Source of the DNA: Cucurbitaria berberidis CBS 394.84
Lineage: Eukaryota; Ascomycota; Dothideomycetes; Pleosporales; Cucurbitariaceae
Length of the DNA: 64,000 bases
Direction of reading: 5' to 3'
Assembly (NCBI RefSeq): GCF_010015615.1
Contig: NW_024468936.1
Span: 310,001 to 374,000, forward strand
The position numbers and the translations under genes are program-made. The notes below the pieces were generated by a model. The model was not told the DNA's origin. It saw only the letters and a program-made list of their open reading frames with translations, and ran no database searches. Position 1 is the first letter of the stretch; each line of letters starts with the position of its first letter. Positions 21,154-29,594 of this stretch are shown in pieces.

Positions 21154-22979
21154 ATGTTCACTGCGCCGGCCCCATCTGCCCCAACCGTTTCCTCGACGGC
21201 CATAGCAACTCTCTCGCCCTCGTCGCGATCCACTGGCCTGCAGCGAGGCATCACCTTTCTCAGAAACCTGCACCTGCACTCGGCCGGCCCAGCAGACGAC
21301 GCACGTGAGGACCCCAGGACGCCTACCACAACACGACCACGCGCTGCTACACACACCCCGCCAGTCTCGCCCGCCGCCTTTGCCTCGTCGTCCCAGAATC
21401 TCCCTCTCACTCCTCGTCCGCCTCTCCCCTCGAGACGACAGACGTCCGACGCCCACCTGCCGCCGCTACCAAGCCATTCGCCGCCCGCCTCTCCCACAAC
21501 AAACATGACGAGAACCCGCGCAGAGATGGCCTCGCCGCAGCTCACGGTGCGCAACAACACGGGGCCAACGCCAACGTCAACACCAGGCCCCGCCAGTGGA
21601 GACCCTGCTGAGAATGGCGTAGACGGCACGGCAGCTACCAAGCACCTCCCCTCCATTCGCTTCATCCCCCACCAAGATCCCCGAGCTGGCAGACCTTCGC
21701 TGCAGTTCCCCACCATCACACGCACGCTCCCCGACGACTCTGCCGTGATCCGTGTAGGACGATACTCGGAGCGAGACAACTTGCCAGAGGTGCCTTCAAA
21801 CACGCCCTCTGCGGCGGCAGTCGGCTTCAAGTCCAAGGTGGTCAGCAGGAAACATTGCGAGCTGTGGTGCAAAGACGGCAGCTGGTATATAAAGGACGTG
21901 AAGAGCTCGTCAGGTACCTTCTTGAATCACATACGTTTAAGTCAGCCCAACGTCGAGTCCAAGCCGTTCAGAATAAAGGATGGCGACATTGTCCAACTGG
22001 GCATCGATTTCCGAGGGGGTGAAGAAATGATCTTCCGGTGTGTAAAGATCCGTGTCGAGTGCAACCGCGGCTGGCAGCAGGGGCTTAACACGTTCAAGTG
22101 AGTTTAGTACACAACGCACGCGCTACCAGCCGACCGCTGACCATAGTAGCAAACAAACACACCAGCGGCTGCGGAACCTCGCCAAGAGCAAGAAAGAAGG
22201 CGACACTGCGTCCACGCATACTTCCGAGTGCGCCATTTGCCTCATGTCAATAGCAGTAGGTACTCGCGTGTGACCATGTAATAATGCTCCATACTGATCA
22301 TAGCTTTTAGCCTTGCCAATCCTTGTTCGTGGCACCCTGCTCGCATGTGTGGCACTACAAGTGCATCCGTCCCATCTTGAATGGGCCAACGTGGCCAACC
22401 TTCCTATGCCCCAACTGCAGGGCCGTCGCTGATCTCGAAGAAGACGCCGAGGACATTGGCGACTTTGAAGATTGGGCTGAGGAAGGCGAACCAGTGAACG
22501 GTGACGCGACTGCCAAAGTCGACAACGAGCAGGGAGATCGCCACGTGACGCCCCGGGCGTCGATAGCACCCATCAACGGCAACGAGCTGGATGGTGGAGT
22601 GGACCTGTCGGACCTGCAACACGCCATCTCGAATATCAGCATCACGGAATCGCTCAATGGGATCGCAAATCAGCCTCTTCCGGAAACACCAGACCGCCAT
22701 CTAACGCCTGTAACTTCTTCTGTCACGCAGCCGGTGACGATAAACGTCTCTGGGTCGAATGAGTTCTCGGGGCTATCGCCTCTGTACCCAACGCACCACG
22801 ACGGACTACTGCCGGATCGCGCACATGACGGACCCATGACACCACGCAACGACGCCGGACCGTTTGTCTTGGACGGCAGCGCGGGAAGGGCAGCGGGCAA
22901 TCGCCTCAGGGATGCTTCGCCAGGATCGGATTCGGGAAGTAGTGGGGCGCCCAGTCTACCACCGGTGCAGTTTAATTAG
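21154..22979 (+). CDS. DMA1: FHA-RING E3 ubiquitin ligase, Dma1/Chf1 type
   Basis: Three exons (21154-22097, 22147-22255, 22311-22979) give 573 residues. A disordered Ser/Pro/Thr-rich N-terminus leads to an FHA domain (about 190-310) with VIRVGRYSERD, SKVVSRKHCELW and SSGTFLN, the phospho-threonine pocket. A linker (QRLRNLAKSKKEGD) precedes a RING-H2 finger: CAICLMSI, CSHVWHYKC and CPNC. The second intron falls inside the RING, and splicing gives SIAPCQSLFVAPCSH. FHA plus RING in this order is the Dma family, which acts in the spindle-position and septation checkpoint and in mitotic exit by ubiquitylating phosphorylated scaffolds. The tail is acidic and Ser-rich. The checkpoint role is known from yeasts and is inferred here. 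Confidence 0.93.
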
Positions 22980-23403
22980 GCGAGAAGAGGAAGTGTGTAC
23001 GCGCGCGGTGACTGATCGGTTGATTTTGCTTCCTTTCCAATCTTGCATCTCCTGGCGTACATTGGCGCCATGGAGCTTACGAAAGTTACGGTCGAGATAT
23101 ATCATTTGCATGCGATATAGCCAAGGAGGGACGGAAGAGGGGCCCTAATGTATTGTATCAAGTATCTGCTTCATGGGTTGGCGGAAAGGGATTGACACGC
23201 GCTCTTTGCTTTTTACATCCATCATTACTATCTTGTTGCTGAGCAGGCACAAATAAACGCCATATACGTATCTACGGCAATCATATATACGCTCCAGAAC
23301 AGTCTGAGAATAATGCTTCGCTCCACATTAAAAAACTCAATCACTAAGGGGTATACGCGATTAGCTGAACTCGCTGTGCATAGCTGTATCTCGTGAATGA
23401 TCA
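22980..23403. other. Gap between convergent genes
   Basis: 424 bp of 3' sequence between stop codons. It is AT-rich towards the right. No gene seen. Confidence 0.5.
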
Positions 23404-24576
23404 TCAGTCGAACATGCCACCCATGGCCCTCCCTTCATGATTCGCTTTCCACTCTTCAAGCAACACCATGACCTCCTGCCGCGTGTCTTCAATGATGCCG
23501 TCCATTTTGATGTCATTCTTATCGTAGCCGAAGGGGTCTTCGAGCTGGACACCAATACCTTCTATACCGTACAGCGTAAATGCAACAATGGCCACAACCA
23601 GGACACTCCACCACCGATAATCGTCCACAATCGCAAACGGCAGCACGCACGTAAAAAGCGCGAGAACTTGCTTCTGGTGGATGAGGTGCGCGATAGGCAG
23701 GGGCGTGGAGCGAATCGTCTCCATGCGGCCGTACGCGTCGACGAGCGAGTTGAGCTGCACAGTCATTTGCGACGCGAGGGGGCCGTGGAACCAGCCGCGG
23801 TCGTAGCCTCGTCGCAAGTAGCCCTCGACCAGTATCGTTAACTGCAGCGGCAGACCTAGTCCCTGGTCTTCATACCCCATCAAGCCCTCTGGCAGCAGGG
23901 ACACGTACTCGTCTTTCTTAGTGGGGATTGTGTCGTCGCCATTGTGCAGCGTGGACCCGGATCGAGATAGCAGCGGTGTGTTCATCGAAGGCGTGGCGGG
24001 CGAAGACACCGTGTGGTCGACATAACTCGGTCTCCTGGACACAGGCGTCGATCTCGCATACGGATTGGGCTGGGGCGGCAACGACGCCAGACTCGCAGGC
24101 GGGATATTGAACTCTGCACGCAAATTATGCTTGATCGCGTACAGCACGGCGATCAGCACGCGCACAATCCTCTCTGTGTCCCTCCTCTCCGCCATGGTAG
24201 TCTCCCCATCTTTCCCCCGCGAGTTCACGAGAGATATTCGCGCCAGGTTGCGCACGCTGGTACCGATGGTCGTCAGGCAGTTTCGCCCCGTCCAGAAACG
24301 ATCGTAGCTTGTGCTGTTGCGGAATACAAGCATCAGTCCTACGACGATGGAGAGCGAGGGGATGATGGTGGCGGGAATGGAGATGCTGTCCACATAGCGC
24401 GTGTCGATGTAGACAATCAGCACGGTGAAGAGCGAGTGCAGGAGCACGGGGACGAGGATGATGTCGTGAACTGCGCCTTTTGCGAAGCGCAGGACCAGCG
24501 GCAGGCGTCGTGGTTTGCGGCGGAAGGCATGTGCGAGAGGGTAGGTTGGGCGGCGTACGGGCTCGGGTGGAGACAT
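23404..24576 (-). CDS. Bestrophin-like anion channel (UPF0187 family)
   Basis: A single exon of 390 residues. Membrane helices are visible around DIILVPVLLHSLFTVLIVYI, PSLSIVVGLMLVF, VLALFTCVLPFAIV and WWSVLVVAIVAFTLYGIEGI. Family signatures are VFRNSTSYDRFWTGRN and the post-helix GVQLEDPFGYDKNDI. Bacterial and fungal bestrophin homologues form pentameric ion channels. The ~70-residue polar insert in the middle (VSRRPSYVDHTVSSP, SRSGSTLHNGDD) looks disordered and could be a phosphorylated cytosolic loop. The cell membrane carrying it is unknown. It is divergent from the Pex11C-like gene. Confidence 0.92.
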   Translation of the reverse strand: MSPPEPVRRPTYPLAHAFRRKPRRLPLVLRFAKGAVHDIILVPVLLHSLFTVLIVYIDTRYVDSISIPATIIPSLSIVVGLMLVFRNSTSYDRFWTGRNCLTTIGTSVRNLARISLVNSRGKDGETTMAERRDTERIVRVLIAVLYAIKHNLRAEFNIPPASLASLPPQPNPYARSTPVSRRPSYVDHTVSSPATPSMNTPLLSRSGSTLHNGDDTIPTKKDEYVSLLPEGLMGYEDQGLGLPLQLTILVEGYLRRGYDRGWFHGPLASQMTVQLNSLVDAYGRMETIRSTPLPIAHLIHQKQVLALFTCVLPFAIVDDYRWWSVLVVAIVAFTLYGIEGIGVQLEDPFGYDKNDIKMDGIIEDTRQEVMVLLEEWKANHEGRAMGGMFD

Positions 24577-25101
24577 TGCGGAGGAATTGGGGTGAGGGTC
24601 GTTCTGTTTGAACGTTTACTGGGAGGAAGAGAGGTCATGGAGGAGGGGGAGATGCTGCTCTTGAGACCCACTGCCTTGTTGTTACATGGAGTGGGGTGAT
24701 CTGGGGAAGCGCGTTATATGGACAGGGATGTTCTGTCAGACATTTCAGGGTTTTTGAGGTCAAAACCTCGCTACGAGATGAAACTTGATGTTATCTGTTT
24801 GATAATTTTCTGACCGATCATTGCATATTCATTGATTGTTGCTTGGAAGACGCGTTGAAGACTAGAACTCGAGCTCAAGGGATGCTTTTAATGCTTCAGG
24901 GTCCAACATCACATGCAAGAACGTGGAGTACACGTGGGGGCCCCCATGACAATGACGCGCTTCAGCAATTCCGAGCGACCTCGGCCAAACCGCGTCGATC
25001 TATTTTCGCTTCAACCTTCCACAGACTTGACAACGCGACAAAGGAATTGTTCTCGGGGACTTAATTGCGTGTTGCGAGGGAAAACTCAATTCTAGACAAA
25101 G
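24577..25101. promoter_or_regulatory. Divergent promoter, bestrophin / Pex11C-like
   Basis: 525 bp between opposite starts. It includes the CCGAG-N4-CTCGG palindrome listed separately and is otherwise unremarkable. Confidence 0.5.
24971..24984. promoter_or_regulatory. CCGAG-N4-CTCGG palindrome with a CCTCGG (FarA/FarB-type) core
   Basis: A perfect 5-bp inverted repeat with a CGAC spacer lies about 118 bp upstream of the Pex11C-like start. It contains CCTCGG, the hexamer bound by fatty-acid regulators FarA/FarB in Aspergillus and found upstream of peroxisomal genes. Site seen; regulation inferred. Confidence 0.5.
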
Positions 25102-26136
25102 ATGGAGGACTCACATCCTGCGACAACGACAATCCCTAGCGACCGCGATATCCTCACCGAGCCCGCAATACCTCCACCTGATAAGACGCCAAAGCCTCCA
25201 ATATGCCCTACACTGCTCCAAAGACTGCGGTTCCTCCTCCTCAGATACCTCGCAAAAGCCGCCCGCTCAACAGACAGCACCCTCCTGCGCCTTTCAAAGC
25301 TCCTATCCACACCCGGCGACACCGACGTCCTCCTCTGCACAACCTCCTACACGCTAACCCTCGTCCACGCCCTCCTCTCCCGCCTGCTTGAGAAGAAACT
25401 AGCAAACGTCGCCGTCGACATAGCCGAGAAAGCAAACGGCATCCTCCTCCCCGGCGAAACGCTCATCGCAACCCTCCCCGCACCGACCAGCACAAAGCTT
25501 CTCGCCATGACAGTCGGCAGCTCAAAAGCCATAGCAGATACCATATCCGATTATCGCGTCTTTGTGCGCATGTGGAGTATGTTGGGCCTGTACACGTGGG
25601 CGCGAGCAACCTACCTCGAGCCGCTACCCGCCGACGCAAGTAGGAAAGAGCACGTCCTACGCGGCCTAACGTGGACGGCCATCGCGTCTTGCGTGGGGTG
25701 CCAAGTATTCGAGAACGGCGCATATTTGAGCTCCAAGGGGGCTTTGACGAGCGCGCGGTGGACGGGCGACGTAGGCAAGGCCAGGGAGAATAAGTGGTGG
25801 ATGTGGAGTTCGCAGCTGTGGGCTGCGTATGTGGGGGTTGAGTTGGTCAGGCTGGGTGTTGCGCGGTACTATCCATCTCCTTCTCAGGACCTAACTCAGA
25901 CTCCTCCTGGTGATGACGGTGAGAAGGAAGATAAGATCAAGATAGAAGAGAGGATCAGCGCGGAGAAGCTGGAGAAATGGCTATGGTACAAGGATCTCGT
26001 TTCTAACCTTGCGTATGCGCCAATGACGCTGCATTGGTCGGTGGAAGAGGGCTTGCTGAGCGATTGGGGGGTCGGGGCTTGTGGGATGGTTGCTGGTGGG
26101 GCGCAGTTGGCTGATGCTTGGAGGAGGACTGTGTAG
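25102..26136 (+). CDS. PEX11C: Peroxisomal membrane protein, Pex11C-like
   Basis: A single exon of 344 residues. Pex11-family proteins bend the peroxisomal membrane and control organelle number and division. The protein has an amphipathic N-terminal region (LLQRLRFLLLRYLAKAARS), then TSYTLTLVHALLSRLLEKK. The most characteristic block is ISDYRVFVRMWSMLGLYTWA, followed by VGCQVFENGAYLSSKGAL and the C-terminal YKDLVSNLAYAPMTLHWSVE helix. This matches the fungal Pex11C branch. A charged insert (GDDGEKEDKIKIEERIS) sits before the last helices. Start: the first ATG of the frame; the preceding 525 bp hold no in-frame extension. A putative fatty-acid-response box precedes the gene. Confidence 0.9.
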   Translation: MEDSHPATTTIPSDRDILTEPAIPPPDKTPKPPICPTLLQRLRFLLLRYLAKAARSTDSTLLRLSKLLSTPGDTDVLLCTTSYTLTLVHALLSRLLEKKLANVAVDIAEKANGILLPGETLIATLPAPTSTKLLAMTVGSSKAIADTISDYRVFVRMWSMLGLYTWARATYLEPLPADASRKEHVLRGLTWTAIASCVGCQVFENGAYLSSKGALTSARWTGDVGKARENKWWMWSSQLWAAYVGVELVRLGVARYYPSPSQDLTQTPPGDDGEKEDKIKIEERISAEKLEKWLWYKDLVSNLAYAPMTLHWSVEEGLLSDWGVGACGMVAGGAQLADAWRRTV

Positions 26137-26747
26137 GATGTGGGGAATCGTGGGCATTGGCGGGAAGAAAGACTACCCGAGACTTTTGAATGGCCTTTAA
26201 GTGGATCAGATCTGCGGAAGCCGGTTTTTTAAAACAATGATACCATCTAGTTTGTTCATTTCAAGAAAGTTAGATATGGACACTTTCTATTTATTTCCAA
26301 GCTATTTGCAGTATAGGTAGTTTACTGCGTTGGTAGATTTATAGATGGCCATGTGCTTAGCTTTCAGTGACAAGCCTACAGAGTGACAAGAGGACCGTTA
26401 AATCTATCACGTTGCGCTTCTTCAGAACCAGAGCAATAAGCTTGCTGCTTCCATACTGAATTTCAATGTCGTAGACCACTGTGATTGCAAGTCACGTCAA
26501 TGTTACTTCCGGTATGCCATTGTGTGATTGTAACTTTAAATATAAACCCTCCCTAGCAATTCTACCTTACTCTTACAAAGTACACCTAAAATTATAGACG
26601 GCCATTCCATAAACTCCACCAAACTCTCAAGTATTTCAAATATCCAAACAACTACACTAAGCAAACTCGACAACGCACCTCGATATCACCAGTCAACCGC
26701 TCAAAACAATCCGACTCCACCAATCTATACGTAGTACGACCTCAAAC
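26137..26747. other. AT-rich intergenic sequence
   Basis: 611 bp. It covers the 3' region of the Pex11C-like gene and the leader of the small Cys-rich ORF. No further gene is seen. Confidence 0.45.
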
Positions 26748-26957
26748 ATGTGCACAGAATGGAAGCGTAAATGGACTCAATGCAACTGCGTCGCGCACCA
26801 CTGGTTCGTAAATTGCCCGAGAATCGACCCTGGTTTCAGTCCAAGAAACTGTGCGAGATATAAGTTCAAGTGGGCGGCCGACAGACAGCCCGGGATTTGC
26901 ATGATTTGTCGTATTAGGGGGTTGAGAAATGATGATGGGTATGTTTCGGGTACTTAG
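26748..26957 (+). CDS. Small Cys- and Trp-rich protein, unknown
   Basis: A 69-codon ORF: MCTEWKRKWTQCNCVAHH, then FVNCPRI, NCARYKFKW and ICMICRIRGL. Seven or eight Cys and a C-x2-C at the end suggest a small metal-binding or disulfide fold. There is no signal peptide, so it is unlikely to be classically secreted. The amino-acid bias is unlike random AT-rich sequence, and the preceding ~100 nt look like a CT/CA-rich fungal leader (CCACCAAACTCTC, CACCAATC). I do not recognise the family. The gene could be real, or the ORF could be chance. Confidence 0.5.
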   Translation: MCTEWKRKWTQCNCVAHHWFVNCPRIDPGFSPRNCARYKFKWAADRQPGICMICRIRGLRNDDGYVSGT

Positions 26958-28107
26958 GTGTTGGTTGACCAAGAAAGAGTGGTCCTTAGCTTTTTTGTAT
27001 TGTGTAGGAAGTTAAATTTAAATGATATGATGGCTGGTCCATAAGGTAGTAATAAATAGCGTTCTTCGATACTCCGACACCTCTACTTCGCCCCATAGTT
27101 TGAACTCTAATATATACAAGTGCGGGTTTATAGGTCAACACCGAGTAGCAGTGTAATACTATAGCTAGCTTCGTACACTAACGCTCTCCGAGAACTGCAG
27201 TCGAAGACATTCCAGACTCTCAATACATAAATACACCCACAATATCCAGTCCCAGTACCAGCATACTTTAGTAGAATCTGACCTACTTGTCGAATTGGAA
27301 CAGACGTGGAGGTTTCTCCTCAGCATAACTACCTTCAGTGCTGGCCGACATTCCTCTTCGCGTACTTACCGTCTACTCAACACTATCCGCAGTTACCGTG
27401 GTTAATCTGCTCGTATACATGTATAACTACACCAAGACCGATCCACCTCCCGGATCGGGTGCTAGTTCCCGAGCTTCCCTGTCGATCAACAGCCACACAC
27501 AGCCTATCAAAAGCGCACATGTGCTCGACGACACAAAACCCGGCGATAAGAAGCATGAAACGCATCGTTTTAGTCTCCGGCGAATCATTCTTTGTACCTT
27601 CCTGATCGGCGCAAAGTTCAGGCCTTGGTATACGAGCATCGTGATTTCCCGGTAAGTCCTGCATTGGGTTTGCACGCAAGGAGGCAGTGTTTGGGCGAAT
27701 CAGAAAGCCCAACGTGAGGAGGTGCTTCGAGGGGTGAAGTAGCGCGGTCGCCCCGCTGAGTTTCCAGCTGCAGAATTAGGACGAGTGTTTATATGGAGTT
27801 ACTACTGTGATAGGCTGATACCCTTGCCGGAGACATTACCGTAGGCCCTCACGGAGTAAGTGTTGCTTCTGGCAATAGCTGGCGAAGCTTGATCAGCTTA
27901 GCGCCCTGAATTAATCTATTTGGTATGAGATCGTCCAGGATAGAGCTGAAGAGGTTCGGAGTCGACCGCTATGTTGTTTGTAGATCGTGAGTATAAAGAG
28001 GGGATGGTGTGCGCTTCCTCAGTGTGTGCTCGATAACCCATCCGATCCCTCGTTACATCAGACAAGAAAGCCATTCGCTCGCAATTTCTGCTTCTATAGT
28101 CGCCATC
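26958..28107. other. Gap upstream of the secreted RNase gene
   Basis: 1150 bp, AT-rich on the left. A 105-codon ORF (27338-27655) has one hydrophobic stretch but no family signature and was not called. The right end is the RNase promoter. Confidence 0.45.
27992..27997 (+). promoter_or_regulatory. TATA element of the secreted RNase gene
   Basis: TATAAA about 111 bp upstream of the start codon, with a CT-rich stretch after it, fits a TATA-driven, inducible fungal promoter. Inferred from sequence and spacing. Confidence 0.5.
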
Positions 28108-28583
28108 ATGAAGTTTCTCTCAACCCTCCTTCTCTTCATTGCGCCGGTCACTCTTGCTCTCCCTACCTCCGTCATCACTGAAGCTCCAGTTGAGAACCAA
28201 CTCGAGGCAAGGCAGTGCTTTGTCAGGTGTGGTTCCACATGCTACACCAGCGCACAGCTATCTGCAGCACGCGCTGCTGGATTCAATCACTACAAACAAG
28301 GAACCACAGCCGGCAGCTCTACCTATCCTCATAAGTACAACAATCGCGAAGGGTTTGCCTTTATTGCTTCCGGGCCCTGGCAGGAGTTCCCAGTAAAGAC
28401 ATCCGGTGTTTATACAGGAGGTAAATCACCCCAAACATGTTGAAGTAGCTTGTATACTGACCAGTTAATGTAGGTTCTCCCGGTGCTGACAGAGTCATCT
28501 TCAACACCAATGGAGCCCGTGCTGGAGAGATCACCCACACTGGCGCAAGTGGTAACAACTTTGTGAAATGCAGCGGGTGGTAG
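28108..28583 (+). CDS. Secreted guanyl-specific ribonuclease (RNase T1/N1 family)
   Basis: Two exons (28108-28420, 28474-28583) give 140 residues. A signal peptide (MKFLSTLLLFIAPVTLA) and a short pro-segment ending EAR precede a ~105-residue mature enzyme. It cleaves RNA after guanine through a 2',3'-cyclic intermediate. The catalytic set can be placed: Tyr73 and His75 (TYPHKYNNREGF), Glu93 (WQEFP), Arg111 (GADRVIFN) and His126 (EITHTGASGNNF). Cys37, 41, 45 and 137 match the family's two disulfides. Length equals the canonical secreted guanyl-RNases, and it lacks the long loops of ribotoxin relatives. The role is probably nutrient RNA degradation or interaction with other organisms. Confidence 0.95.
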
Positions 28584-29594
28584 AAGGTGTCTTGATGGAG
28601 AACGGGCTGAGGGCTTGTACGTAACGAGGGATCGTTGGGGACATATCGATGCGATTCTAAGCTAGATCCTAGATCCATCGTTCTACCAACGAGATACGAT
28701 TGAATGATAAGCACTAAATGACTGTACCAGAGTCGAGTATCTGCCAATGTAACGTGAGACTGAGGAGACAGTTGAATGAGACCTCCGTTATTCGAATCTT
28801 TGAATGCTCGATGGCTCATTGAAAGAACTCGGTGAGCGACTAGGCGAGCGAACAGCATCGCTTAAAGATACATGAGATAGGTCAGAAGTGTGCAAATACC
28901 TGCAAAAGTGCCGGGGAAAGAAGGTATCCAGCACCGAAGGCTTCTTGCAATTGAAAGGTTATCCAAAATCGCAGCTACCAATGTCCATTAGATTGTTGAG
29001 ATCAATAAAGACGAACATTACAGTATCCGGAGATCACCCCTCTGTCAGATCAATGCACTCAGCGCCCTTTGGTCTTCGCAGAGGCATCATAGCGGCCTTG
29101 GCGCGTTTCGTGTGTCTTGAGTAGTGTCGCGGATGAGTGGGTCAAAATAGGCCTTCCGTGTTGAGATAAATGTAATCCAACAGTGAATGACCACCAAGGA
29201 GGCCGTTCTACGATTTTCTGACGCGAGTTTGTTGCATAGAGATGGATCGGCGCCTGGGACTAGTGAGACGTGCTGGTATTTCCTCGACGCCGCGTGGAAC
29301 TGTCGGATGACAATCGATACTCAGTCAACCATACAGCAATGTAGACAGAAGTCTTAATTAAGAAGTACCCCTAGGGATGTGGTACTGGTGCGTTGAGTCG
29401 TGGATTAAGTCGAATCCGCGTGCTCTCCAAGCGCGAAGTCTGGTGCATGCCATAGCTTAGCGGAACCTTGGAACTTGAGCGCCTCTGGCTCAACTCTACT
29501 CATCACGTCTCGTACCTATCATGCACTCTGTTTTGAGGATGTCAATGCTCGTACCAGGACGTGTCCTAGTACTGAAGAACTGGGCTTCTAAATT
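28584..29594. other. Gap between convergent genes
   Basis: 1011 bp between the RNase and zinc-cluster genes. Short ORFs in all frames have no recognisable content. No RNA gene or repeat is seen. Confidence 0.45.

Noticed and set aside
21057..21872. 271-codon minus-strand ORF over the Dma1-like gene
   Set aside because: It overlaps the clear FHA-domain exon and has no family features. It is an antisense shadow of a low-complexity region.
24013..24699. 228-codon plus-strand ORF opposite the bestrophin gene
   Set aside because: It is antisense to conserved bestrophin helices and ends in unrelated low-complexity sequence.
27338..27655. 105-codon ORF with one hydrophobic stretch
   Set aside because: There is no family signature, no convincing leader, and competing frames of similar length. 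Not supported without transcript data.
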